Positions 7,867-16,768 of a stretch of DNA of 47,606 nucleotides are shown here, in pieces. Position 1 is the stretch's first letter; each line of letters begins with the position of its first letter. A program made the position numbers and the translations under genes. The notes under the pieces were generated by a model, which saw only the letters and a program-made list of their open reading frames with translations, did not search any database and had not been told where the DNA came from. Source of the DNA: Chthoniobacteraceae bacterium (GTDB taxonomy: Bacteria; Verrucomicrobiota; Verrucomicrobiia; Chthoniobacterales; Chthoniobacteraceae); contig CANFTB010000037.1 in assembly GCA_947449735.1 (NCBI GenBank), positions 1-47,606 of the forward strand, in the 5' to 3' direction.

Positions 7867-10656
7867 ATGCGTCACAGAGAAAAGGTACTCGCCCATGCTG
7901 AACAGGAGTTGTTCTCCAAAGGGAACTTGCGTGCCGAGGAGTTGCTGAAGCTATACCAAAAGTTCATAAAGCTGGAGAACCACAGGATCCGGCTCCGGCA
8001 CCGCAGCGGCGGCGGGGGACGGGAGATTTGCGCCCAAAGGGCCACGGTCGTGGATATTGTCCTGCGGCACCTTCTGCAGGCCGCGCGCAAGCTGGACGGG
8101 GCCCCGGCGCGCTCTGGGCTCAAGCTCGCGCTGGTGGCGATCGGAGGCTACGGGCGGGGGGAGCTGAACCCCTTTAGTGACGTTGATTTGATGTTTTTGC
8201 ATGAGCCTTCGACGGATCCCGCCGCCGCCGCCGAGCTGGCCGGGATCGTGGAGAAGATCCTGTACACGCTCTGGGACGTCGGCTTCAAGGTGGGGCACAG
8301 CACCCGCTCCATCGAGGAGGCCGTCCAGGAGGCGAACAAAGACATGCTCTCCAAGACCTCTCTGCTGGAGGCCCGCCTGGTGGCCGGGGACGAGGCGCTT
8401 TTCCAAAAGTTCCAGCGACAGTTCGTGAAGGCGTGCGTGGACAAGCACGAGGACGAATACATCGGCCAGCGGGTTCAGGACCAGTCGGAGCGACACGCCA
8501 AGTTCGGTGGGACGGTTTACATGCAGGAGCCGAATATCAAGAACGGCTGCGGCGGCCTGCGCGACTACCAGAACCTTCTTTGGATCGCCTTCTTCCAGGA
8601 GCGAGTGCGCTCCACCGCCGGCCTCGTCGAGAAAAAGCTCCTGAACGAAACCGAGCGCCGCCAACTCGACCGCGCCTACGATTTTCTCCTGAAAGTCCGC
8701 AACGAACTGCACTACCACAACCAGCGGGGCGTCGACGTGATCGTCATCAGCCAGCAGCTGGTTCTGGCGAACAACCTGGAGTACACCGAGAAGAGCATCC
8801 TCAGACGCACCGAGGCTTTGATGCGGGATTATTACCAAAACGCCCGGGTGATCTTTAACATCACCGAGCTCCTGTGCGAGCGCATGTGCGTGATCACTCC
8901 GCAGCCGAACAAGAGGGCGGCTCTGCTCAAGCTGCTCCGGCTGTCGCGTCCTCCGAAGCAGGAGCATTTCGACGGCTTTTACAGCATGAACGGCCGGATC
9001 TACCCTGAAAATCGAGCGATTTTCAGTCAGGACCCGGCCCGGCTGATGCGTCTGTTCCACTACCAGCAGAAGCGCGATGAACGCGTCAGCCCCGAGCTGC
9101 AGCAGCTCATCCGCCGCCGCCTGCATTTGGTGGACCGCACCTTCCAGTACGCAAAGGCCAACCGGGAGGCGTTCTTGGCCATCCTCTCCCACAAGGGCCA
9201 GACGGGCGCCGTCCTCAGGGCGATGCACCAGGTCGACTTTCTGGGGCGTTACATGCCCGAGTTTGGCGAGCTCACCTGCCTTGTGCAGCACGAGTTTTTC
9301 CACCGCTACACGGCCGACGAGCACACTCTGGTGTGCATCGAAAAGCTGGACGCGCTCATTGATACCGAGGACCCCAAGCTGCAGGGATACCGCAAACTCT
9401 TCCACAAACTGGAGGATCCGGCCGTGCTCTATCTGGCGCTCCTGCTCCACGACACCGGCAAGGCGGCCAACGTCCGCCACCACGCCGAGGCCAGCGCTAT
9501 CGCCGCCCAGCGGGTCGCCGTGCGCCTCCAGCTTTCCTCGGCGCAGCGCAAGATGTTGATCTTTTTGGTCGACCACCATTCGACCCTCTCGAGCATGGCC
9601 CAGAGCCGCAACATCGAGGACGACGCCACCGTCGAGGAATTCGCCGCCTTGGTGGGCACCCAGCCGAATCTGGACGCCCTCATGCTCCTCACTCTGGCGG
9701 ACGGGCAGGGGGTCGGGGATGACTCGACCTGGAGCGACTGGAAGGAGTCGCTGGTGTGGCAGCTCTACCGGTCCACCAAGCTTTTCCTTTCCGACGACGC
9801 CGAGTTTTTCCGGCAGCGGAAGGTGGAGCGGGACGACCTGCGGGCCGGGGTGTCGCGTCTTCTCAAGGCCAAGGGGGACTGGGAGCAGGAAATCGACGTC
9901 CATTTCCAGGCGATGCCGGATCGCTACTACCTGACGCACTCTGCGGAATCCATGGCGGGCCACATCAAGCTGTTCCGCAAGTTTTTGGAAAGCCGCGAGC
10001 GCAGCCCGGACCTCGCGCTCGCGCCGGCGATCAAATGGACCCCGCACCCCAACCGGGGCCACACGGAGTTCTGGTTCTGCGGCTGGGACCGTCACGCATT
10101 GCTGTCCCGCATTGCGGGTTCGCTGTCCGTAGCGGGGTTCAATATTTTGGGCGCCGACGCCTTCACCCGAACCGACAGCCTCGTGCTGGACATCTTCCGG
10201 GTGTGCACCCGCGATTTTGAAGCGGTGACGGACACCGACGCGATGGAGGCGGCTGAAAAGGTTCTGCGAACGGCGCTCGAGGAGGAGGTATTCGATTTCG
10301 GCCCCCTCTTAAACCGGTCGATTGGAAAGCGCGGCTTTCAGCTGAGCGAGGCATTGGATTTTCCGACCAGGATCTCCATAGACAACAGCAACCACCCCAC
10401 CTACACGGTGGTGGATGTGCAAACCCCGGACCGTCTCGGGTTGCTGCATTCGCTTCTGAAGGCGTTCGGAGACGAAGGCCTTGAGATCGCGCTGTCCCGC
10501 GTCAACACGGAGAAGGGGGCTGCGATCGACAGCTTCTACATCACCGATGAGCTGGGACAGAAGGTGCGGGACTCGGAGGTCTTAACCCAACTACAGCGCA
10601 CGCTGTGGAAGGCAGCCGAACCCCCGCAACCGGCGCAGGCGAAGGCTGCCGTTTAG
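7867..10656 (+). CDS. glnD: [Protein-PII] uridylyltransferase/uridylyl-removing enzyme
   Basis: 929 residues from ATG 7867, a usual length for GlnD; an in-frame TTG lies at 7855. The nucleotidyltransferase domain has the GG-YGRGEL-PFSDVDL signature near residue 93. An HD domain with HDTGKA near 528 gives the uridylyl-removing activity. Two C-terminal ACT domains follow: about 735 (DRHALLSRIAGSLSVAGFNI) and about 846 (PDRLGLLHSLLKAFGDEGLE). It senses glutamine and controls the modification state of PII proteins, and through them nitrogen assimilation, in the cytoplasm. No glnB, glnK or amtB is in the window, so it stands alone. No clear terminator is seen in the 150 bp after it. Confidence 0.95.
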   Translation: MRHREKVLAHAEQELFSKGNLRAEELLKLYQKFIKLENHRIRLRHRSGGGGREICAQRATVVDIVLRHLLQAARKLDGAPARSGLKLALVAIGGYGRGELNPFSDVDLMFLHEPSTDPAAAAELAGIVEKILYTLWDVGFKVGHSTRSIEEAVQEANKDMLSKTSLLEARLVAGDEALFQKFQRQFVKACVDKHEDEYIGQRVQDQSERHAKFGGTVYMQEPNIKNGCGGLRDYQNLLWIAFFQERVRSTAGLVEKKLLNETERRQLDRAYDFLLKVRNELHYHNQRGVDVIVISQQLVLANNLEYTEKSILRRTEALMRDYYQNARVIFNITELLCERMCVITPQPNKRAALLKLLRLSRPPKQEHFDGFYSMNGRIYPENRAIFSQDPARLMRLFHYQQKRDERVSPELQQLIRRRLHLVDRTFQYAKANREAFLAILSHKGQTGAVLRAMHQVDFLGRYMPEFGELTCLVQHEFFHRYTADEHTLVCIEKLDALIDTEDPKLQGYRKLFHKLEDPAVLYLALLLHDTGKAANVRHHAEASAIAAQRVAVRLQLSSAQRKMLIFLVDHHSTLSSMAQSRNIEDDATVEEFAALVGTQPNLDALMLLTLADGQGVGDDSTWSDWKESLVWQLYRSTKLFLSDDAEFFRQRKVERDDLRAGVSRLLKAKGDWEQEIDVHFQAMPDRYYLTHSAESMAGHIKLFRKFLESRERSPDLALAPAIKWTPHPNRGHTEFWFCGWDRHALLSRIAGSLSVAGFNILGADAFTRTDSLVLDIFRVCTRDFEAVTDTDAMEAAEKVLRTALEEEVFDFGPLLNRSIGKRGFQLSEALDFPTRISIDNSNHPTYTVVDVQTPDRLGLLHSLLKAFGDEGLEIALSRVNTEKGAAIDSFYITDELGQKVRDSEVLTQLQRTLWKAAEPPQPAQAKAAV

Positions 10657-10813
10657 TCCGTTTGGGGCCCCCGTTGTGTGGGCAAGAAACCGCAGCGCTT
10701 GCTGGCAAGGCCTCAAAAAACTGGCCATTCTCCCACCGGCAGGTTTGGTGGCTATTTTTGCGCATTGAAAACATTTTTCGGCAAATGGATGCCGTTCGCG
10801 GAATGTTTAAGTG

Positions 10814-11347
10814 ATGAGACCTCCGGAAGACATAAAGCACGATCAGTTCCTCCGGCTTTACGTGAGTCAGGAGGAGGCCTTACTGGGCTTTGTGCGGACC
10901 CTGGTCCCTTCGCGGGAGGATGCCCGGGAGGTGATGCAAGAAGTGGCAGTATTGCTGTGGCAGCGGCTCGGAGATCTCGACGACCCCTCGAACTTCCGAC
11001 CGTGGGCATTCGGCGTGGCCAGATTCAAGGCGATGGCGTGGAAGCGGGATCGCACTCGGGATCGTCTGGTCTTTGACGCGGATGTATTGGAACTGCTCGC
11101 GGACGAGGTGACGGAGCATGCCGACGCTTATGAGGCTGAGCGCCGGGCGCTTGAATCCTGCGTGGAGAAGCTCGATCCTGCTCAACGGAAGCTGCTGGAC
11201 GCAGCTTATGCGCCGGGCGCCCGGGTCGATGCTCTTGCGGCGGAGGCAGGCCGCTCGCCCATGTCTTTTTACAAGGCGCTGCACCGCATCCGCCTTGCGT
11301 TGATGAACTGCACACAACGCATCCTTGCCCAGGAGGGGTTAACATGA
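10814..11347 (+). CDS. Sigma-70 family RNA polymerase sigma factor (Rhodopirellula/Verrucomicrobium ECF-like type)
   Basis: 177 residues from ATG 10814; a GTG sits directly before it at 10811. Region 2 spans roughly 8-80 (LGFVRTLVPSREDAREVMQE, then FRPWAFGVARFKAMAWKRDR). Region 4 spans about 105-170 with a helix-turn-helix (DALAAEAGRSPMSFYKALHR). Only these two regions are present, as in extracytoplasmic-function sigma factors. The small subfamily with this pattern is typical of Planctomycetes and Verrucomicrobia. It overlaps the next gene by 4 bp (ATGA at 11344), so it is translationally coupled to its probable anti-sigma partner. It is first in a five-gene unit that ends with a DUF1592/DUF1552 pair, which is its most obvious candidate target. 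Confidence 0.88.
   Translation: MRPPEDIKHDQFLRLYVSQEEALLGFVRTLVPSREDAREVMQEVAVLLWQRLGDLDDPSNFRPWAFGVARFKAMAWKRDRTRDRLVFDADVLELLADEVTEHADAYEAERRALESCVEKLDPAQRKLLDAAYAPGARVDALAAEAGRSPMSFYKALHRIRLALMNCTQRILAQEGLT
11331..11336 (+). promoter_or_regulatory. Strong Shine-Dalgarno (AGGAGG) for the anti-sigma-like gene
   Basis: AGGAGG lies 7 bases before ATG 11344, inside the end of the sigma-factor gene. It is notable because almost no other gene in the window has a recognisable Shine-Dalgarno. It fits coupled translation of the sigma and anti-sigma pair. Confidence 0.7.
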
Positions 11348-12282
11348 AGTCAGGACACGAAAGCCTCGAACTCATCCGCCGCTACATCGACGGCGACGCA
11401 GCCGAAGCGGATCGCGAAGAACTCCAGGACAAGTTACGCTGCGATCCAACCACTCGCCGCCTCTTTGCCCGTTACGCCAACATAGACGCGACGCTTGGCG
11501 GTGGCGGCATCGCTCTTGGGGAGGTTGCGTTCCCGGCAAGGCCCGCTCGGACGACCTGGCTCTCCGGGCGTCCGCTCATTGCCGCGGCGGCGGGGATTGT
11601 GTTTGGGATGTTTTGCACCTCAATCGTGTTCGCGTATGTCGGGCCTTCGCTCGGGAGGGTGCTGACGCTGTTGCAGGATAGCTTTGAAAGCGGCCCTGCG
11701 CCGGAGGTCACGGGAATGCCGCGGGAGATTGGAAAATGGAGCGGGGATTTCACGGAGATCGTCGGCGAGCAGCAGGGCGTGAAGCCGTCGAGCGGGAAAC
11801 AGATGCTGCGCTTTCTGCGCGCGGACTATGAGGGCAAGGTGAACCCCGAGGGCAGCTATATGAGCGACGTGTATCGACTGGTGGATGTGCGGGCTTATCG
11901 CCGCGAGTTTGGCGATGGCGGAGCGGTGGCGCAGTTGTCTGCGGGGTTTAATGCCGTTCCGTTTCCAGAGGGTGCGGGCTTCGATTGTGCGGTCTTTCTT
12001 CATGCGCTGGATGCCGAGACGGCGTTGGTTCTGCGGGAGAAACAGGACGCCAATGTGATCAGGGAGTCGCTCGCGATGGCGTGCAATCACCGCGCGCGCT
12101 TGGATCGCGATCCGAAGACGTGGCAGCCTGTGAGTGCGGAACTGCGGCTACCGGCCCACACGGAGTTTCTGCTGATACATCTTGCCGTACAGTCAAGCCT
12201 CTCCCGGCGCCCCGTCACCTTCGACGGGCACTATCTGGATGATGTGCGGCTCACGCTGGGCCGCCGCGCTCCGCTGCCCTAG
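11344..12282 (+). CDS. Membrane-anchored anti-sigma/FecR-like regulator with outer jelly-roll-like domain
   Basis: 312 residues. A cytoplasmic N-terminal segment of about 50 residues (LIRRYIDGDAAEADREELQD, then RRLFARYANIDATL) resembles the short acidic helical domain of FecR-type regulators in PVC bacteria. One transmembrane helix follows at about 77-99. The outer part of about 200 residues is beta-rich and resembles a LamG/concanavalin-like or carbohydrate-binding fold, ending in TFDGHYLDDVRLTLG. No zinc-binding HxxxCxxC anti-sigma motif is present. The likely role is to hold the sigma factor encoded just upstream at the membrane and respond to an outside signal, perhaps a glycan. That role rests on gene order and topology, not on a demonstrated homologue. 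Confidence 0.7.
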   Translation: MKSGHESLELIRRYIDGDAAEADREELQDKLRCDPTTRRLFARYANIDATLGGGGIALGEVAFPARPARTTWLSGRPLIAAAAGIVFGMFCTSIVFAYVGPSLGRVLTLLQDSFESGPAPEVTGMPREIGKWSGDFTEIVGEQQGVKPSSGKQMLRFLRADYEGKVNPEGSYMSDVYRLVDVRAYRREFGDGGAVAQLSAGFNAVPFPEGAGFDCAVFLHALDAETALVLREKQDANVIRESLAMACNHRARLDRDPKTWQPVSAELRLPAHTEFLLIHLAVQSSLSRRPVTFDGHYLDDVRLTLGRRAPLP

Positions 12283-12305
12283 TTCCCCTCACCTCATGCG
12301 ATCTT

Positions 12306-13112
12306 ATGAACAAAAACCTCCCGCGCTTCTCCCTGATAAACCCCTCTATTCTTCTCTCCGTCGGTCTACTCGGCCTGTGCGACACCGTGGTTGCGGACAG
12401 CCTTCCTGATCCCCAGCCCATTCTGGGAAAGCGAGGCAAACTGATTGCATCGGCAGATTTTGAAAAACCTCCGTCCGAGGGTGTCATGAAAGGCTTCGGG
12501 GACTACTCGGTCACGGATGGCGTCCTGCATCAGCAACAGAAGGTAGGGGAGGATCATCATCCCGTCATAGGCCTCACCACCGCGTGGGGGCTGGATCTAG
12601 CGGCGCAGCGGGCTTTTGAGTTAAAGGACGGCATGCTCCAGTTCGATTTTCGGACCGATCATGCGGATTACGTCCAGGTGCAGTTTATGCGGAAGCCCTT
12701 CGGCATCAAGCCGGGACAACCTGTTCCGGAAAAGGGTGGCATCTCCTATCCAGCAGGGACGTTTCCTCCGATCGGGACAGGGATGATGATCCTTCCACCG
12801 TACGTTGAGGTGGCGTTTGAGCTTCCCGGCGCAGGGAAGCTTTACAAAGAGGCGCGCCTGATGATCAAAGACCGCTCCAAGTTTCAGCCGCTTCAGGCAG
12901 CGCTTCCGCTGAAGATTCAACCCGGTGAATTCGTCCGCGTGCTGATCGAAATCCGAGGCGAGCAGGTCGTGGTGCAGCTCAGCAACGGACAGGTGCTCAA
13001 GGCAGACTGCGCCGAGGCCGGCGCCGTAAAAGGGACTCCCTACTTTTACGCGATCGAAAAAGTCGGCGGGTCGGTGGATTACGACAACGTCAAGCTCTGG
13101 GAAATCGAGTGA
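12306..13112 (+). CDS. Secreted LamG/DUF1080-like beta-sandwich protein
   Basis: 268 residues with an N-terminal signal peptide (about 1-31, ending near TVVADS). The remainder looks like a single jelly-roll domain. It starts with an LIASADFEK strand and ends with GGSVDYDNVKLWEIE, the typical closing strand of concanavalin-like sandwich domains. It resembles DUF1080 (3-keto-disaccharide hydrolase-like) or LamG domains, but I cannot identify catalytic residues. It starts 23 bp after the anti-sigma-like gene and lies 81 bp before the DUF1592 cytochrome, so it is probably in the same transcript. It may be a substrate-binding partner of the cytochrome or of the anti-sigma outer domain. Confidence 0.6.
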   Translation: MNKNLPRFSLINPSILLSVGLLGLCDTVVADSLPDPQPILGKRGKLIASADFEKPPSEGVMKGFGDYSVTDGVLHQQQKVGEDHHPVIGLTTAWGLDLAAQRAFELKDGMLQFDFRTDHADYVQVQFMRKPFGIKPGQPVPEKGGISYPAGTFPPIGTGMMILPPYVEVAFELPGAGKLYKEARLMIKDRSKFQPLQAALPLKIQPGEFVRVLIEIRGEQVVVQLSNGQVLKADCAEAGAVKGTPYFYAIEKVGGSVDYDNVKLWEIE

Positions 13113-13193
13113 CGTGCGAAGTCACCGGCCCCGGTTGACATCAAACGCCATTCCCGGAGGCCGCGATGAACCACAAATCTCTGTAATCCCACG

Positions 13194-16100
13194 ATGAAAC
13201 GAACCCTCACCGCTCTTGCCGGGCTGCTGCTCGCCACGAAGGCTGCGCTCGCAACCGTCGCAACCCCGTCTGCGATGGATGCAAAGCATCGCATGCTCTT
13301 CAAAGACTACTGCATCGGATGCCACGGACCCGAGAAGCAGAAGGGCAAGGTCCGCCTGGATGACCTGCCATTCTCGATAACGAACATCGAGACGGCGGAG
13401 CGATGGCAGAAGGTGCTGAATCAAATGAACTCGGGCGAGATGCCGCCGGAGGACGAGAAGCAGCCGCCAAATGCGGCGAAGACGGACTTCCTCGACGATC
13501 TCTCCAATGTGATGGTAGCCGCGAGGCGCAGCCTGGGGGATCAGAACGGTGTCATCACCATGCGGCGACTGAACCGGCGCGAATACAAGAACACGCTGCG
13601 CGAACTGCTAGGGGTGGACATCAATGTGGCAGAGCTGCCTGGCGACGCGGGCACGGGCGGCTTCGACACCTTTGGTTCGAACCTCTTCATGTCGGCCAAC
13701 CAGTTCGAACAGTATCAATCGCTCGGCCTTCAGGCCCTCGACGAGGCATTCACCCGCTTCGCAGCGGCGGGGGAGCAGCGCAGCCTGCATGTCGAGGCTG
13801 AGGATAACAATGTGCGCATCCGCAAAAACTATCAGGAACAGCTCGATGCCTTGGAGCGCGCCACGAAGTGGGCGAAGGCTGTGGAGGAAGCCGCGGCGAA
13901 GCCGGAGAATGCCGCCGTGGTGGCGGAGATTCGCGGCCGGGTGAAGGATGAAAATTTTTTCCGGCGCGAGTGGGCGAAGATCCAAGGTGCGCCCGCGCCG
14001 GAGGAATTCGGGTTCACGACCGTGGAAAACAATGCGGACAAGGCAAACCGGGCACTCGGCTACCGCGGCGAGACGGGCATCGGCTACATGCGTCGGTATC
14101 ACGAGAGTTACCTCAAGCAGCCGCATCTCGACACCGGGGCGTATCTCACCATCAGCGCCAGCGATCTCGGGAATGACAATTTCACGATCCTCGTCCCCTA
14201 CAACTGGCCGATTGGCGATTACACCGTGCGGGTGCGGCTCGGTCACACGCCGCAGTCAACGCCGGAGCGGCGCTACATTGAGTTCGGCACGAATCCGCGC
14301 AACGGCCAGCCGCTGAGCACGCACGCTGTCAGGGGCACCATCGAAGAGCCGGAGGTGATCGAAATTCCGTTCACGCTCACGAAGGAGCATAACAACAACC
14401 TCGACCGGCAGATTTTCATCCGAGAAAAGGGCACGAACGACCACTATTTGCGCACCCGGGAGATTTTCAACGCGGGCAAGTCGAAGAGCGGCATCGGCCC
14501 CGAGCTGGCGCTCTGGGTGGACTGGATTGAAATCGAGCGCAAGCCGGCGAACAAAAAGTCCAAGGAATCTGAGCAGGTTGTCGTACGTGTCGAGAGCAAC
14601 CGCCAGGTCGGCAGCATCACCGCCAAGGGTGCCAACAAAGTCCACTACGAGACGGAGCAAGGAAACGCGAAGGTGGCGGAATTTGTGAAGCGGCAAAGTG
14701 ACGAACGTGCCAATGCGAATGCCTGGATGATGGCTTTCAACGAAGCCGCCGCGAAGCCTGAGAACGCCGCCGTGGTGGCAGAGATCCGCAAGACGGCGAA
14801 GAGCGAGCTCACTTTCTTGCAATCGTGGCCGCAGATCCCGGGTGCGCCTTCCCCGCAGAGCTTTGGATTCAAAAAAGACGAGGATCAGAACAGCGCGGAC
14901 TTGGCCTACTATGCCTCCCGTGACCCCTGGCAGAGGTATCACGAGTATTACCTCACCCTTCCTCATCTAGATTCAGGGGCATACCTCGGAGCCTACACCG
15001 TGCACTACGCAGTGCTGGGGCTGGGCTATTTGCAAATGCCAGTGCCCACCGAATGGGCCAGCGGTAAGTTCATCTTCCGTGCGCGCATCGCCGCAACGAA
15101 GGACGCGCCGCAGGAGCGGAAGTTTCTCGATATCGGTACGCATCCGCGGCTCGGCAAGCCGTTCGCCAGCTTCGCCGTCACCGGCACCCTGGAGAAGCCG
15201 CAGGTGATTGAGGTTCCTTTTACCCTCACGAAAGCCATGACCGAGGGGGGGGACCGCATGCTTTTCATCCGCGAAAAAGGGATTTGGGACAATTGGGCGC
15301 AAATTGATCGCACAAACGGCGAGGCACTGAAGCGCAATGGTCTCGGTCTGGAGGGGGTGCTTTGGGTGGACTGGATGGAGATCGAGCGCGTGAAAGATCC
15401 CTCAGAGAACGCTCCGGGCCTCGCGGCGCTCGGCATTCTGCCGGGCGACACGGGCACCGTCACTGCGGCGGAGGTGCGCACTGCCGTTGAGCGTTTCAGC
15501 GCCGCCGCCTTTCGCGGCATGGAGCCGCCCGCAAGCTTCGTGGACAAACTCACAGCCATTTACGATACCAAATGCAAGGACGGGGCGAAGCACAGCGCCG
15601 CCCTGAAGGAGACGCTCTCCGTCGTGCTTGCCTCGCCGATGTTCCTGTACCTCGCAGAACCGGCGCAAGAGGGAGAGCGCCACGCACTCACCGGCATCGA
15701 GTTGGCGAACCGGCTCTCCTATTTTCTCTGGAGCGGCCCACCGGATGAAACGCTGCTCGCGCTCGGCAAAAGCGGCGAATTGCTCAAGCCCGAAGTGTTG
15801 GCTGTGCAAACCATGCGGCTCCTCGAAGACGAGCGATCGCAGAATTTCGTGCATGACTTTGTGCATCAATGGCTGGGCATGGACCGAATTGATTTTTTCC
15901 AGGTGAACCGCTCTATGTATCCGCGCTTCGACGACAGCACGAAGCAGAACGCGCGCAATGAGGTTTTCGCGACCTTTGCCCATCTACTAAAGCACAACGC
16001 GCCCCTCAGCGACCTGCTGAAGGCCGACTACGTGATCGTCAACCAACTGCTCGCCGTTTTCTATGGCATCCCAGGCGCTGAGGGCGACGCCTTCCAGAAA

Positions 16101-16736
16101 GTGAGCCTGCCTGCGGGCTCGCCACGCGGCGGACTGCTCGGGATGGCGGCCATTCACTTCATGGGCGGTAATGGTGAGCGCACCAGTCCCGTCGAACGGG
16201 GCGCGTGGGTGCTGCGCAAGCTCATGAACGATCCACCGCCGCCCGCGCCCGCAAATATCCCGCAGATCGCGCGTCTCGCGGGCAAGGTGCTGACCACCCG
16301 TGAGCGTCTGCAGCAGCACCAGGAGTCCGCCCAATGCGCGAGCTGCCACCGCAAGATCGACCCTGTTGGCTTCGGCTTGGAAAACTTCGACGCCGTCGGC
16401 CAGTGGCGCACGGAGGACAGCTATCAGGTCATGGACGAAAAAGGAAAGCCAGTGCCGAACGCGAAGAAGACCTGGAACATAGAAGCCAGCGCCGCTCTCT
16501 ACAAAGGTCCTTTTTTCAAAGATTATTTCGAGCTGCGCGACATCATCGCGTCAAAGCCCGACGCCTTTGCACGCGCATTCAGTCAAACACTGCTCGAATA
16601 TACACTTGGCAGACCGATCGGCTTCCGTGACGAGCCGCTTATCGAGGACATGCTTGACGCGGCGAAGGGAAGGAACCTCGGCCTGCGCGAATTCATCCAT
16701 GCGATCGTCGCCAGCAAGGAGTTTCACACCAAGTAA
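13194..16736 (+). CDS. DUF1592-type PSCyt/PSD multidomain c-type cytochrome, copy 2, with duplicated module
   Basis: 1180 residues with a signal peptide (about 1-20). Heme motif CIGCH is at 40-44, then DUF1587 (NRREYKNTLRELLG). Two consecutive copies of the intermediate module follow, at about 199-452 and about 462-731. Each contains an ENAAVVAEIR helix, a QxPGAPxPxxFGF-like segment, an LDTGAYL/LDSGAYL segment and a closing WVDWIEIER/WVDWMEIER. DUF1595/DUF1592, a DUF1588 region with CASCH at 1048-1052 and DUF1585 (GLREFIHAIVASKEF) complete it. The 284-residue excess over the 896-residue paralogue equals about one module. It is fourth in the sigma-factor operon, and the DUF1552 gene follows after 32 bp. 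No Shine-Dalgarno is visible. Confidence 0.9.
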   Translation: MKRTLTALAGLLLATKAALATVATPSAMDAKHRMLFKDYCIGCHGPEKQKGKVRLDDLPFSITNIETAERWQKVLNQMNSGEMPPEDEKQPPNAAKTDFLDDLSNVMVAARRSLGDQNGVITMRRLNRREYKNTLRELLGVDINVAELPGDAGTGGFDTFGSNLFMSANQFEQYQSLGLQALDEAFTRFAAAGEQRSLHVEAEDNNVRIRKNYQEQLDALERATKWAKAVEEAAAKPENAAVVAEIRGRVKDENFFRREWAKIQGAPAPEEFGFTTVENNADKANRALGYRGETGIGYMRRYHESYLKQPHLDTGAYLTISASDLGNDNFTILVPYNWPIGDYTVRVRLGHTPQSTPERRYIEFGTNPRNGQPLSTHAVRGTIEEPEVIEIPFTLTKEHNNNLDRQIFIREKGTNDHYLRTREIFNAGKSKSGIGPELALWVDWIEIERKPANKKSKESEQVVVRVESNRQVGSITAKGANKVHYETEQGNAKVAEFVKRQSDERANANAWMMAFNEAAAKPENAAVVAEIRKTAKSELTFLQSWPQIPGAPSPQSFGFKKDEDQNSADLAYYASRDPWQRYHEYYLTLPHLDSGAYLGAYTVHYAVLGLGYLQMPVPTEWASGKFIFRARIAATKDAPQERKFLDIGTHPRLGKPFASFAVTGTLEKPQVIEVPFTLTKAMTEGGDRMLFIREKGIWDNWAQIDRTNGEALKRNGLGLEGVLWVDWMEIERVKDPSENAPGLAALGILPGDTGTVTAAEVRTAVERFSAAAFRGMEPPASFVDKLTAIYDTKCKDGAKHSAALKETLSVVLASPMFLYLAEPAQEGERHALTGIELANRLSYFLWSGPPDETLLALGKSGELLKPEVLAVQTMRLLEDERSQNFVHDFVHQWLGMDRIDFFQVNRSMYPRFDDSTKQNARNEVFATFAHLLKHNAPLSDLLKADYVIVNQLLAVFYGIPGAEGDAFQKVSLPAGSPRGGLLGMAAIHFMGGNGERTSPVERGAWVLRKLMNDPPPPAPANIPQIARLAGKVLTTRERLQQHQESAQCASCHRKIDPVGFGLENFDAVGQWRTEDSYQVMDEKGKPVPNAKKTWNIEASAALYKGPFFKDYFELRDIIASKPDAFARAFSQTLLEYTLGRPIGFRDEPLIEDMLDAAKGRNLGLREFIHAIVASKEFHTK

Positions 16737-16768
16737 TCCCGTCCACTGAGACTCACCCAGTTCGAATC

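Noticed and set aside
7951..10095. Open minus-strand frame of 714 codons inside glnD
   Set aside because: It is a shadow of glnD with no domain signature; the GlnD motifs are unambiguous.
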